Source: Bradyrhizobium diazoefficiens USDA 110
GTDB taxonomy: Bacteria; Pseudomonadota; Alphaproteobacteria; Rhizobiales; Xanthobacteraceae
Length of the DNA stretch: 64,000 nt
Direction of reading: 5' to 3'
NCBI RefSeq assembly: GCF_000011365.1
Contig: NC_004463.1
Location: 3,148,001 to 3,212,000, forward strand
Part shown: positions 8,391 through 19,651 of the stretch, one piece after another
Numbering within the stretch: position 1 is the first letter of the stretch
How the letters are laid out: each line of letters starts with the position of its first letter
Notes under the pieces: generated by a model
The model's input: only the letters and a program-made list of their open reading frames with translations
Databases searched by the model: none
Told to the model about the DNA's origin: nothing
Translations under genes and position numbers: made by a program

Positions 8391-9332
8391 CTAGCCCCGC
8401 AGCCGCGGATTGACGAGAATATAGGCGACGTCGGCAACGAGGTTGAGGGTGATGTAGACCGTGGCCGTCACCAGCACGACGCCCTGCACGACCGCGTAGT
8501 CGCGGTTGAAGACGGCGTCCACGATCAGCTTGCCGAAGCCGGGAATGGAGAAGATCTGCTCCGTCAGCACGGCACCCGACAACAGTGTGCCGAGCTCGAG
8601 CGCGCCGAGCGTGATGATCGGCGTCAGCGCATTGCGCATCGCATGCTTGAGGATGACGGAGCGCTCCGACAATCCCTTCGCACGCGCCGTGCGGACATAG
8701 TCGCTTTCCAGCACCTGGAGCATGGCACTGCGGGTGTGCCGCATCAGGATCGCGGAAATCGCGTTGCCGAGCACGAAGGCGGGCATGATGGTGGCGGCTA
8801 GGCTCGCGCGCCAGTCCTCGGTCAGCGGCACGTAGCCCGAGGCCGGCAGCCAGCCGAGCTTGATCGAGAACAGGAAGATCAGCAGGATCCCGAGCCAGAA
8901 ATTCGGCGTCGAGATGCCCCACAGCGCAAACAAATTCGCGCCATAGTCCCAGGCCGTGCCCTTCTTCACTGCGGAGACGATGCCGGCGGGAATGCCGATC
9001 AAGAACGCGATCAGGATCGCCATCGAGCCGAGCTGGAGCGTCACCGGCAGCTTCTGCGCGATCAGCTCGCGCACCGGCATCTTGTTGCGCAAGGACTCGC
9101 CGAAATTGCCGGTGAGGACTCCCTTGAGCCAGTAGACATATTGCACGGGGATCGGCCGATCGAGCTTGTACTGCTGCCGGATCTGCTCGATCGCGGCGGG
9201 ATCGCGTTCCTCGCCGGCCATCACCAGCGCCGGATCGCCGGGCAGCAATTGCTGGAGCGAAAAGATCAGCACCGACACGAAGAACAGTGTCGGCACGATC
9301 TGCGCGATGCGGTGGGCGAGGAAGTTCAGCAT
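8391..9332 (-). CDS. Dipeptide/oligopeptide ABC transporter permease, DppB type (second transporter)
   Basis: A 313-residue inner-membrane permease of the usual DppB length. It starts with the first helix (IAQIVPTLFFVSVLIFSLQQ) and the typical periplasmic loop with LPGDPALVMAGEE and LDRPIPVQYVYWLKG, followed by five further helices and the ATPase-docking loop (ARAKGLSERSVILKHAMRNAL). It ends with the family signature NPRLRG. It lies 31 bases downstream of the binding-protein gene and five bases before the partner permease, with which it should form the heterodimeric channel. Confidence 0.94.
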   Translation of the reverse strand: MLNFLAHRIAQIVPTLFFVSVLIFSLQQLLPGDPALVMAGEERDPAAIEQIRQQYKLDRPIPVQYVYWLKGVLTGNFGESLRNKMPVRELIAQKLPVTLQLGSMAILIAFLIGIPAGIVSAVKKGTAWDYGANLFALWGISTPNFWLGILLIFLFSIKLGWLPASGYVPLTEDWRASLAATIMPAFVLGNAISAILMRHTRSAMLQVLESDYVRTARAKGLSERSVILKHAMRNALTPIITLGALELGTLLSGAVLTEQIFSIPGFGKLIVDAVFNRDYAVVQGVVLVTATVYITLNLVADVAYILVNPRLRG

Positions 9333-9363
9333 GGCCCCACGCGTTTCCCGGGTGATGTCGCGA

Positions 9364-10875
9364 TCACTTGAACTTCAACCCGACCACGCGCACGAGGCCA
9401 TCAGGCATCTGCCGGTAGCCCTCGAGCTTCTTCGTATGCGCGATCAGGAGCGTGCGATGATAGATGTAGATGATCGGCAGGTCGTCGAGCAGGATCTTGG
9501 TCAATTTGGCGTAGATCGCCTTGCGCTCCTCGACATTCGATGTGGCCCGTCCCTCTTCCATCAGCTTGTCGGCCTCGGGGTTCGAGTACACGCCGTCGTT
9601 CTGCGGCGCCTTGCTGCGCATGAAGATGTAGGAATTGCCGTCCGGGTCGATGCGTCCGCTCCAGTTGATCTGGAACACCTGGAACTCGCCGGCCTGCGCC
9701 TGCTTGAAGGTGGTCGCGAATTCGACGACGCGGACCTTGATGTCGAAGCCTGCCTCGGCGGCCATGGACTGCACGACCTGGGCGACGGCCTCGTACTCGG
9801 TGCCCTTTGGTACCATGTAGTCGACGGTGACGGGCAGGCTGACACCGGCTTCCTTCAACAGCGCCTTGGCCTTGGCGATGTCGCGACCCGGAATGGGGAA
9901 AGCCTTCTGATAGTATGGATGCGTCGGGCTGACCCATTGATTGCCCGGCGTGAACTCGCCGTTGAATACGACCTGGTTGATGGCCTCGCGATCGATCGAC
10001 AGGCTGAGTGCCTGGCGCACCTTCGCCGATTGGCTGAGTGGCCCCTTGGTCTTGTCGTTTCCGATGTTGATGGTCAGGCCCTGATAGCCGAGCTCGGGAG
10101 CCGTCGACAGCACCAGCTTGGGATCGGCGCGGACGTCCTTGATGTCGGTGGCGAGCACGCGCTCGATCAGATCGAGCCCGCCGGACTTGAGGTTGGCAAG
10201 GCGCACTGTGGCATCGACGATCGGCAGGAATACGACGCGATCGATATGGATGTTGTCCTTGTTCCAGTAGTCGGCGAACTTCTCGAACACCATGCGATCC
10301 TGCTGCACGCGCTCGACGAACTTGTAGGGACCTGCGCAGACCGGATGCAGGCCGAACTTGTCACCGGCCTCCTTCGCCGCCTTGGGCGAGACCATCATGC
10401 CGGAGCGGTCGGTGAGCTGGGCGATCAGGGGCGAGTACGGCGTCTTGAGCACCAGCTTGATGGTCAGGGGATCGACGACCTCGACATGGTCGACGCTGGC
10501 GAGCTCGGACTTCCGGAACGAGGCCGGCAGCGTCATGTGACGTTCGATCGAGAATTTTGCCGCTTCCGCGTCCAGCGGCTCGCCATCGTGGAATTTGACG
10601 CCTGGCCGGAGCTTGATCGTCATCTCCTTGCCGTCGGCCGACGTCTCGTGAGACAGCGCGAGCTGCGGCACGATGTTGAGCTTCTCGTCGATGTCGAACA
10701 GCTTGTCGCAGAACGCGGAGAATACGATGCGGCCGACATAGGTGCGGCCGATGCTGGGATCGAGGATGTCGGGGTCTTCGGCGATCCCGATGCGAAGCGT
10801 GGTCTGAGCCTGGGCCGTGCCCACGAGCGACGTCAGCAAGGCCGACGCCAGGATTGTCAAACGCATAAAGCTCAT
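9364..10875 (-). CDS. Periplasmic peptide-binding protein of family 5 (second transporter)
   Basis: A family 5 solute-binding protein of about 503 residues. The N-terminus is a clear Sec signal peptide (RLTILASALLTSLVGTAQA with cleavage near AQA-QTT), and the mature part has the family features: LRIGIAEDPDILDPS, GVKFHDGEPLDAEAAKFSIERH, and a C-terminal WSGRIDPDGN segment. I chose ATG 10875; ATG 10866 is an alternative, and a longer frame to 10896 adds a charged leader. It delivers ligand to the two permeases downstream. The ligand is not evident; the neighbouring peptidase-like genes suggest short peptides or gamma-glutamyl compounds. Confidence 0.93.
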   Translation of the reverse strand: MSFMRLTILASALLTSLVGTAQAQTTLRIGIAEDPDILDPSIGRTYVGRIVFSAFCDKLFDIDEKLNIVPQLALSHETSADGKEMTIKLRPGVKFHDGEPLDAEAAKFSIERHMTLPASFRKSELASVDHVEVVDPLTIKLVLKTPYSPLIAQLTDRSGMMVSPKAAKEAGDKFGLHPVCAGPYKFVERVQQDRMVFEKFADYWNKDNIHIDRVVFLPIVDATVRLANLKSGGLDLIERVLATDIKDVRADPKLVLSTAPELGYQGLTINIGNDKTKGPLSQSAKVRQALSLSIDREAINQVVFNGEFTPGNQWVSPTHPYYQKAFPIPGRDIAKAKALLKEAGVSLPVTVDYMVPKGTEYEAVAQVVQSMAAEAGFDIKVRVVEFATTFKQAQAGEFQVFQINWSGRIDPDGNSYIFMRSKAPQNDGVYSNPEADKLMEEGRATSNVEERKAIYAKLTKILLDDLPIIYIYHRTLLIAHTKKLEGYRQMPDGLVRVVGLKFK

Positions 10876-10898
10876 CGCTCTCGACCTCTGTTTCACGG

Positions 10899-12984
<2,086 letters not shown>

Positions 12985-12988
<4 letters not shown>

Positions 12989-13695
12989 GATTGTCTTGCA
13001 CGGGCCGCGGCGATGCTCGCGTCGATGACGCTGCGATCGGTGTTGCCGGCCGGGTTCTGCCGCGTCGGCATGGAGTTGCGGAAATGCACCCAGAGCTCGT
13101 GGCTGACCCGTTCGAGCCGCTCGAGCTCGCCGAGCGGATCGGAATGGTCGTCGGCGCGAATGTCCAGCGCCGGCCATTCCTCCTCGCCGTGGATCAGGAG
13201 CGCAGCAGACTGCTTGCCGCGTTTGTCGCCGCCGGCGGCTTCGCCCGCGCGCATCGCCGCGAGCAGGCGGCGCGGGAAGGGCAGGCTGTCATTGGCGATG
13301 TAGGTCTTGGCGGTCTCGTCGAGCACGTCGGCACCCGCGAGCATGTTGCCGGCGATGGAGAAGCCGCTGCCCGCGATGTGGCCGCACCAGTCGACGCAGT
13401 CGCGCCCGGTGTGCGCAGCAATCTCGCCGCTCGCGTCCATGATGTGGATCTGGCGGCTTTCGCGCCCGTCGTCGGTCGCGAGCAGGCTGGCGAGTACGTC
13501 ATGCGCGTTCAAGCCTTCACGCAAGAGCTTGACGCCGTCGATGCCGTAATAGGGATTCACGAAGGCCTGGGTTGCGATCGCGCCGAGGCCGGCGGCGATA
13601 TAGGGCACGCGCGCGCCGACGGCGAAGAAGCGGGTCGCAACCGCGATGCCGAACTGGCCGGTGGCAGGATCGCGTGCGATGATCGACCAGGTCAT
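12985..13695 (-). CDS. DUF1028 family protein, Ntn-hydrolase-like
   Basis: A 236-residue protein beginning MTWSIIARDPATGQFGIAVATRF, which is typical of DUF1028, a family of Ntn-hydrolase fold whose reaction is unknown. If it matures like other Ntn hydrolases, removal of Met1 would expose Thr2 as nucleophile; this is inference. Other conserved parts are AIATQAFVNPYYG and SGFSIAGNMLAGADVLD. No signal peptide is seen. It starts ten bases after the GGT-family gene and overlaps the next ATPase gene, so it is co-expressed with GGT and transporter. A longer frame in this register runs to 14685 but is only the GGT gene read in the wrong frame. Confidence 0.9.
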
Positions 13696-13705
13696 ATTCT
13701 GTCCA

Positions 13706-15511
13706 TCAGCGTCCTGCTGCGTAGCCTTGCATGCCGCGCGGATTAGCGGCGGCGCGGCGGCGCACCCCGACGCGCGAGGCCGCAGTGAGGCGGCCTTCCG
13801 ACCAGTCGGGCCCGATCTCGACGATATGTCCGCGCTCGCGCAGATTCTCGATCGCTGCCTTCGGTACGCGGTTCTCGACCACGAGCACGCCGGGGCGCGC
13901 GGTGCGCGGCCAGAACGAGATCGGGAAATGCTCGGAATGCCAGGCCGGTGCGTCGATCGATTCCTGAAGGTTGAGATTGCAATGGACGTGGCGCAGGAAG
14001 AATTGCGTGATCCATTGGTCCTGCTGGTCGCCGCCCGGCGAGCCCCAGGCGAGATACGGCTCGCCGTCGCGCAGCGCCATGGTCGGCGACAGCGTGGTGC
14101 GCGGCCGCTTGCCCGGCGCAAGCGCGGCGGGATGGTCTTCCTCCAGCCAGAACATCTGCGCGCGGCTGCCGAGGCAGAAGCCGAGCTCCGGAATGATCGG
14201 CGAAGATTGCAGCCAGCCGCCCGATGGCGTCGAGGAGACCATATTGCCGGCCTTGTCGATGATGTCGAAATGCACGGTGTCGCCGCGTACCTCGCCGAAG
14301 CGTCCGACCGTCGGCTCGCCGGCGCCGAGCGCGCCGACCGCTTCGCGCTGGCCTTCGGCGCGCCGCAGCTTGACGACACCGCCAAAGCCCTCGACCGAGC
14401 CGGGGCGGAAGTCGAGCGAGGCCTTGTCGGTGACGAGCTTGCGGCGTTCGTCGTTATAGGCATCCGACAGCAGCGTCGCGATCGGGATCTCGCTGAACTT
14501 CGGATCGCCGTAGAACTTTTCGCGGTCGGCGAAGGCGAGCTTGGCGCATTCGATCTGGAGATGGATGAATTCCGGCCCGGTCGGGTCGAGTCCGTCGAGC
14601 GCAAAGCCCTTGAGCAGTGCGAGCTGTTGCAGCGTGACCGGGCCCTGGCTCCAGACGCCGGCCTTGCAGACAGTGTAGCGGCCATAGTCGTAGGTAAGCG
14701 GCGCCTCGATGGTCGGCTGCCAGCGCGCCATGTCGTCGGCCGAGAGAACGCCGCGATGCGGCGAACCGCTGACGTCCATCACCTCTTGCGTGCGGCAGAA
14801 TTTGTCGATGGCTTCCGCGACGAAGCCGTGCGACCAGGCCCTTCGCGCACGCTCGATCTCGGCGTCGCGGCCACCGTCGCCGCTCTCGGCCTCGCTGAGA
14901 ATGCGGGCGTAGGTCGCGGCCAGCGTCTTGTTGGTGAAGAGCGTGCCGGGTTTCGGCACCTCGCCATTGGGAAGATACACCGCGGCCGAGGTCGGCCAGT
15001 GCTTGCGGAATAGCTGCTCGACGGTCTGGATCGTGGCGCAGGCGCGCTCGACCAGCGGATAGCCGTCGCGCGCGTAGGAGATCGCGGGCTCCAGCACGTC
15101 GCGTACGCGCATGGTGCCGTAGTCTCGCAAGAGCATCATCCAGGATTCGAAGGTCCCGGGCACGCAGGCGGCGAGCAGGCCGGTGCCCGGCACCATGTCG
15201 AGGCCTTCGCTCCTGTAATGCGCGATGGTGGCGCGCGCCGGCGCCGGGCCCTGGCCACAGATCACCTCGGTGCGGCCGCGCTTCACGTCGTGCACGATAA
15301 CAGGCACGTCGCCGCCGGGGCCGTTCAGATGCGGCTCGACCACCTGGAGCGTGAAAGCGGTGGCGACGCCGGCATCGAAGGCGTTGCCGCCCTTTTCCAG
15401 AATGGCCATGCCGACGGCGGTCGCGATCCAGTGCGTGGTGGCGACGACCCCGAACGTGCCCTCGATCTCGGGGCGCGTCGTGAAGGGATCCGGATTGACG
15501 TTGCTGGCCAT
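13706..15511 (-). CDS. Gamma-glutamyltransferase family enzyme, cytoplasmic form
   Basis: A 601-residue member of the GGT family of self-cleaving Ntn hydrolases. The predicted cleavage site and nucleophile is Thr412 in GDTVHFDIIDKAGNMVSSTPSGGW, so the precursor should split into a large and a small chain of about 411 and 190 residues. No signal peptide is present, whereas classical bacterial GGT is periplasmic, so it should act on imported substrate. The N-terminal motif reads HLNGPGGDVPVI instead of the classical GGT glycine run and resembles, from memory, the HpxW/oxamate-amidohydrolase branch. Gamma-glutamyl peptides, oxamate or another amide are all possible substrates. It lies between two complete peptide transporters. 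Confidence 0.92.
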   Translation of the reverse strand: MASNVNPDPFTTRPEIEGTFGVVATTHWIATAVGMAILEKGGNAFDAGVATAFTLQVVEPHLNGPGGDVPVIVHDVKRGRTEVICGQGPAPARATIAHYRSEGLDMVPGTGLLAACVPGTFESWMMLLRDYGTMRVRDVLEPAISYARDGYPLVERACATIQTVEQLFRKHWPTSAAVYLPNGEVPKPGTLFTNKTLAATYARILSEAESGDGGRDAEIERARRAWSHGFVAEAIDKFCRTQEVMDVSGSPHRGVLSADDMARWQPTIEAPLTYDYGRYTVCKAGVWSQGPVTLQQLALLKGFALDGLDPTGPEFIHLQIECAKLAFADREKFYGDPKFSEIPIATLLSDAYNDERRKLVTDKASLDFRPGSVEGFGGVVKLRRAEGQREAVGALGAGEPTVGRFGEVRGDTVHFDIIDKAGNMVSSTPSGGWLQSSPIIPELGFCLGSRAQMFWLEEDHPAALAPGKRPRTTLSPTMALRDGEPYLAWGSPGGDQQDQWITQFFLRHVHCNLNLQESIDAPAWHSEHFPISFWPRTARPGVLVVENRVPKAAIENLRERGHIVEIGPDWSEGRLTAASRVGVRRRAAANPRGMQGYAAGR

Positions 15512-15598
15512 GGGATTTCGTTACCTTAGTTGTGGCGCGCGCAATTGATCACAGGCGATGCCGTGCCGCCAATGCGCAGGCCGCATGGCACGCGCGCG

Positions 15599-16588
15599 TC
15601 ACGCCGGGACCGGCGCGGTGTTAACCGCATGGCAGGCGACGCCGCCGATCAGTTCCGGGGCTTCCTTGCGGCAGAGATCGAATGCCAGCGGACAGCGCGG
15701 ATTGAAGGCGCAGCCGGGCGGCGGATGGATCGGGTTCGGAATCTCGCCCTTGACCGGAATGCGCTGGCGGCCGCTCATGGCAAGATCGGGCACGGCGCCC
15801 AGCAGCATCTTGGTGTAGGGCATGCGCGGCCGGGCAAACAGCTCGCGGCCTTCCGCGATCTCGACGATGCGGCCGAGATACATCACGCCGACGCGGCTCG
15901 CCATGTGACGGACCACGGCGAGGTTGTGGCTGATGAACATGTAGGTCAGGCCGAACTTGTCCTGGAGGTCGCGCATCAGGTTCAGGATCTGCGCCTGCAC
16001 CGAGACGTCGAGCGCCGAGGTCGGCTCGTCGCAGACGATGAACTCGGCATCGGACGCGAGCGCCCGCGCGATCGCGATACGCTGGCGCTGGCCGCCGGAG
16101 AACTCGTGCGGAAACTTCAGCCGGTCGTCGGGATGCAGGCCGACGAGGCTGAGCAGCTCGCCGACGCGCGCCTGGATGTCGCGCTCGCCCTGGATCAGGT
16201 CGAAGGCGCGGATCGGCTCGGAGATGATGGCATCGACCCGGAAGCGCGGATTCAGGCTCGCATAGGGATCCTGGAAGATCATCTGGATGCGGCGGCGCAG
16301 CTTTCGCCGCGCCGGCGCCTGCCGCGGATCCCCCATCGAGACGCCGTCGATCTGGACGTCGCCCGAGCTCGGCGGCAACAGGCCGACCACCATCCGCGCC
16401 ACCGTGGTCTTGCCGGAGCCGGACTCGCCGACCAGCGCAAAGGTCTCGCCCTTCCTGATGTCGAAGGTGACGTTATCGACAGCCTTGAGATATTCGAGAT
16501 GCCCGCCTTCCAGCACGCGGTTGAGCCAGGGCTTCGAGACATCGAAGACGCGGCGCAGATTTGTGGCCTGGACGAAAGGGGCGCTCAT
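15599..16588 (-). CDS. Peptide ABC transporter ATP-binding protein, DppF type (first transporter)
   Basis: A 329-residue ATPase with Walker A (GESGSGKTT), Q-loop (IFQDPYASLNPRF), signature (SGGQRQRIAIARAL), Walker B (FIVCDEPTSALD) and the C-terminal cysteine-containing oligopeptide domain (GCAFNPRCPL). Its start overlaps the stop of the DppD-type gene by four bases. It is the last gene of the first transporter, 87 bases before the GGT-family gene. It is clearly distinct in sequence from the second DppF-type protein, so the two transporters are not a recent tandem duplication. Confidence 0.94.
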   Translation of the reverse strand: MSAPFVQATNLRRVFDVSKPWLNRVLEGGHLEYLKAVDNVTFDIRKGETFALVGESGSGKTTVARMVVGLLPPSSGDVQIDGVSMGDPRQAPARRKLRRRIQMIFQDPYASLNPRFRVDAIISEPIRAFDLIQGERDIQARVGELLSLVGLHPDDRLKFPHEFSGGQRQRIAIARALASDAEFIVCDEPTSALDVSVQAQILNLMRDLQDKFGLTYMFISHNLAVVRHMASRVGVMYLGRIVEIAEGRELFARPRMPYTKMLLGAVPDLAMSGRQRIPVKGEIPNPIHPPPGCAFNPRCPLAFDLCRKEAPELIGGVACHAVNTAPVPA

Positions 16589-17571
16589 GCCGCGCTCTCC
16601 GCCGGCACATTGTCATAGAGATGGCAGGCGACCGATTGGGCGCCTTGCGGCAGTGGCTCGGGCCGATCGACACGACAGCGGTCGAATGCGAACGCGCAGC
16701 GCGGATTGAACGAGCATCCGCGCGGAATCGCCGACAGGCGCGGCATGGAGCCGGGGATCTGCACCAGGCGCTTGTCCTCGCCCGCGAGCGTCGGGATCGC
16801 GCCCATCAATCCTTTTGCGTAAGGATGCAGCGGGTTCCTCACGACGTCCTGCACTGGACCGATCTCGGCGACGCGGCCGGCGTACATCACCGCGACGCGG
16901 TCCGAGGTCTCCGCGATCACGCCCATGTCGTGGGTCACCAGCATCACCGCGGTGCCGTGGTCGCGCCCGAGCCGCTTGATCAGTGAGATGATCTGCGCCT
17001 GCACGGAGACGTCGAGCGCGGTGGTCGGCTCGTCCGCGATGATCAGCTCAGGCTCGGCGCAGATCGCGAGCGCAATCACGACGCGCTGGCGCATGCCGCC
17101 GGAGAACTCGTGCGGATAGCCGTCGATGCGCTTTTCCGGCGCGGGGATGCCGACTTCGGCGAGCAGGTCGATGGCGCGGCGGCGGGCCGCCTGTTCGGAC
17201 AAATTGAGGTGGGTCCGGATGGTTTCCACGATCTGGTCGCCGACCCGGTACAGCGGATTGAGCGAGGTGAGGGGATCCTGGAAGATCATGCCGATGCGTT
17301 TGCCGCGGATGCGGCGCATCTCTTCCGGCGGCAGATTGTCGATGCGCAGGCCGGCGAGATGAATCTCGCCGCCGGCGATGCGGCCGGGAGGATCAATCAG
17401 GCCGATTACCGCGAGGCCGGTGACGGATTTTCCGGCGCCGGATTCGCCGACTACCCCCAGCACCTCGCCCTTGGCGATGTCGAAGGAGACGTCGTCGATG
17501 GCGCGCAGCGTGCCGCGGCGGGAGGCGAACTCCACCTGGAGATTGCGCACGGAGAGAACAGGTTCGGTCAT
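16585..17571 (-). CDS. Peptide ABC transporter ATP-binding protein, DppD type (first transporter)
   Basis: A 328-residue ATPase: Walker A (GESGAGKSV), Q-loop (IFQDPLTSLNPLY), signature (FSGGMRQRVVIALAI), Walker B (LIIADEPTTALD), switch His (THDMGVIAE), and a C-terminal oligopeptide domain (GCSFNPRCAF). It starts 13 bases after the DppC-type permease and is coupled to the DppF-type gene by an ATGA overlap. Together the two ATPases power the permease pair upstream. Confidence 0.94.
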   Translation of the reverse strand: MTEPVLSVRNLQVEFASRRGTLRAIDDVSFDIAKGEVLGVVGESGAGKSVTGLAVIGLIDPPGRIAGGEIHLAGLRIDNLPPEEMRRIRGKRIGMIFQDPLTSLNPLYRVGDQIVETIRTHLNLSEQAARRRAIDLLAEVGIPAPEKRIDGYPHEFSGGMRQRVVIALAICAEPELIIADEPTTALDVSVQAQIISLIKRLGRDHGTAVMLVTHDMGVIAETSDRVAVMYAGRVAEIGPVQDVVRNPLHPYAKGLMGAIPTLAGEDKRLVQIPGSMPRLSAIPRGCSFNPRCAFAFDRCRVDRPEPLPQGAQSVACHLYDNVPAESAA

Positions 17572-17584
17572 GGGCGACGCACAC

Positions 17585-18556
17585 TCATCGAAGTTTCGGG
17601 TTGAGCGCGTCGCGCAGCCAATCGCCGAGCAGGTTGATGGAGAGGATCAGTGCGGCGAGCGCGAGCCCGGGGAAGGCGACGATCCACCATTCGCCCGCGA
17701 ACAGATAGTTGTTGCCGATGCGGATCAGCGTGCCGAGCGAGGGCATGGTGTCGGGCAGGCCGACGCCGAGGAAGGACAGCGTCGCCTCGGTGATGATGGC
17801 GAGCGCGAGGTTGATGGTGGCGATGACCAGGATCGGGCCCATCGTGTTCGGCAGCACATGCCGCAGCATGATCACGGGCGCGGGCAGGCCGATCAGCTGC
17901 GCGGCGGCCACGTAGTCCTTGTTCTTCTCGACCATCACGGAACCGCGCACGGTCCGGGCATACCCGACCCAGAAACTCAGACCGATCGAGATCACCAGCA
18001 CCACCAGCATGCTGGTGGCATCCAGCCGGTTGCCGAGGATCGATTTCGCGATGCCATTGACCAGCAGCGCGATCAGGATGGCGGGGAAGGTGAGCTGGAC
18101 GTCGGCGATCCGCATGATCACGCCGTCGACCGCGCCGCCGAAATAGCCGGCCATCAGGCCGAGCGCGATGCCGAGCGCACCGGCGAAGATCACGCCGGCC
18201 ACGCCGACGGCGAGCGAGATACGCATGCCGTAGAGGATGGCGGAGAACACGTCGCGACCCTGCTCGTCGGTGCCGAGCAGGAACGGGCTCTGGCCGTCGG
18301 CGGTCCATAGCGGTGAGATCCGCGAGTTCATCAGCTGAAGTTGCGCCGGATCGAACGGGTTCTGGACCGCAAGCCAGGAGGCAAAGATCGCGAGCAGGAA
18401 GAACAAGACCGTGATGGCGGCCGCAACCATGGTGAGCTTGGAGCGGCGGAAGGAATAGAAGACGTCGCTATCGAGCGCGCGGCTGAACCAGCCGCGGGCA
18501 GCGTGGGTCGGCTGCGTGCTCTGCTTGTCGGAATTGGAGACGACTGCGTCTGACAT
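17585..18556 (-). CDS. Peptide ABC transporter permease, DppC type (first transporter)
   Basis: A 323-residue permease. It has a cytoplasmic N-terminal region of about 45 residues, one helix (LTMVAAAITVLFFLLAIFASWL), a periplasmic loop, and the transporter core with the ATPase-docking loop (AAAQLIGLPAPVIMLRHVLPN). It ends in the typical GDWLRDALNPKLR. It follows the DppB-type gene after ten bases and precedes the ATPases, in the standard B-C-D-F order. Confidence 0.94.
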   Translation of the reverse strand: MSDAVVSNSDKQSTQPTHAARGWFSRALDSDVFYSFRRSKLTMVAAAITVLFFLLAIFASWLAVQNPFDPAQLQLMNSRISPLWTADGQSPFLLGTDEQGRDVFSAILYGMRISLAVGVAGVIFAGALGIALGLMAGYFGGAVDGVIMRIADVQLTFPAILIALLVNGIAKSILGNRLDATSMLVVLVISIGLSFWVGYARTVRGSVMVEKNKDYVAAAQLIGLPAPVIMLRHVLPNTMGPILVIATINLALAIITEATLSFLGVGLPDTMPSLGTLIRIGNNYLFAGEWWIVAFPGLALAALILSINLLGDWLRDALNPKLR

Positions 18557-18566
18557 GCAGATTGCC

Positions 18567-19556
18567 CTATGTCGCGCGGCCGACGGTCGAGCGCAGGCGC
18601 GGATCGACCACGGTGTAGAGGATATCGACCACCAGATTGATGGTGACGAAAATCAGCGAGACCATCAGCAGGTAGGCGGCCATAATCGGGATATCGACGT
18701 TTTGCACGGCCTGAACGAACAGAAGTCCCATGCCCGGCCACTGGAACACGGTTTCGGTGATGATCGAAAATGCAATAACCGAGCCAAACTGGAGCCCGGC
18801 TACCGTGATCACGGGAATGAGCGTGTTCTTCAGCGCGTGGCCGAAATGGATGGCACGGGTGGTGAGCCCCCGGGCGCGGGCGAAGCGGATATAGTCGGTT
18901 CGCAGCACTTCCAGCATCTCCGCCCGCACCAGCCGCATGATCAGGGTCATCTGGAATAGGCCGAGCGTGATCGAGGGCATGATCAGCGCCTTCAGGCCCG
19001 ACAGCGTGAGCAGGCCCGTCGTCCACCAGCCGAGCTTGACCACCTCGCCGCGGCCGAACGAGGGCAGCCAGCCCAGCGTCACCGCGAACAGATAGATCAG
19101 GAGGATGCCGATCAGGAACGTCGGCAGCGAGATGCCGATCAATGAGACCGCCTGGAATAATTTGGCGAGCGCGGTGTCGCGCTTGAGCGCCGAATAGACT
19201 CCCATCAGGATCCCGAACACCATTGCGAACACGGTCGCGCAGATCGCAAGTTCCAGCGTCGCGGGCATGCGCTCCATCAATAGCGCCGAGACCGGCTGGC
19301 GGAACTGGTAGGACACGCCGAACTTGAACTGCGCGGCATCGCCGAAATAGCGCACGAACTGCACCGGCACGGGATCATCGAGGCCGAGCGACTTGCGCAC
19401 GGCTTCGCGTTCGGCCGCCGACGTGTCGATCGAGACGATCTGGTTGACGGGATCGCCGGCGAATCGGAACATCGAGAACGCGATGATGCCGACGGCAAAC
19501 ATGACGCCGATAGCCTGAACGGCGCGGCGTAGAGTGAAAGCGAGCATTTCTTCCAC
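18567..19556 (-). CDS. Peptide ABC transporter permease, DppB type (first transporter)
   Basis: A 329-residue permease with the DppB plan: first helix (AVQAIGVMFAVGIIAFSMFRF), periplasmic loop starting AGDPVNQIVS, five more helices, docking loop (ARARGLTTRAIHFGHALKNTL) and the ending VVDPRLRS. It is separated from the binding-protein gene by 95 bases, the largest gap within the first transporter, which could hold a processing or attenuation site; I see no strong hairpin there. Confidence 0.94.
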   Translation of the reverse strand: MEEMLAFTLRRAVQAIGVMFAVGIIAFSMFRFAGDPVNQIVSIDTSAAEREAVRKSLGLDDPVPVQFVRYFGDAAQFKFGVSYQFRQPVSALLMERMPATLELAICATVFAMVFGILMGVYSALKRDTALAKLFQAVSLIGISLPTFLIGILLIYLFAVTLGWLPSFGRGEVVKLGWWTTGLLTLSGLKALIMPSITLGLFQMTLIMRLVRAEMLEVLRTDYIRFARARGLTTRAIHFGHALKNTLIPVITVAGLQFGSVIAFSIITETVFQWPGMGLLFVQAVQNVDIPIMAAYLLMVSLIFVTINLVVDILYTVVDPRLRSTVGRAT

Positions 19557-19651
19557 TGTCCTTGGGTGCGCTTACAGCCGACGACTTTGTCGGCCGGAAA
19601 AGGAAAGGTCCCGGAAGCCTGACGCTCCCGGGACCTCGTGTTCAACTGACG

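Noticed and set aside
13696..14685. N-terminal extension of the DUF1028 gene by about 330 codons
   Set aside because: The extension reads the GGT gene in a wrong frame and is Ser/Arg-rich. The family start MTWSIIARD at 13695 is clear.
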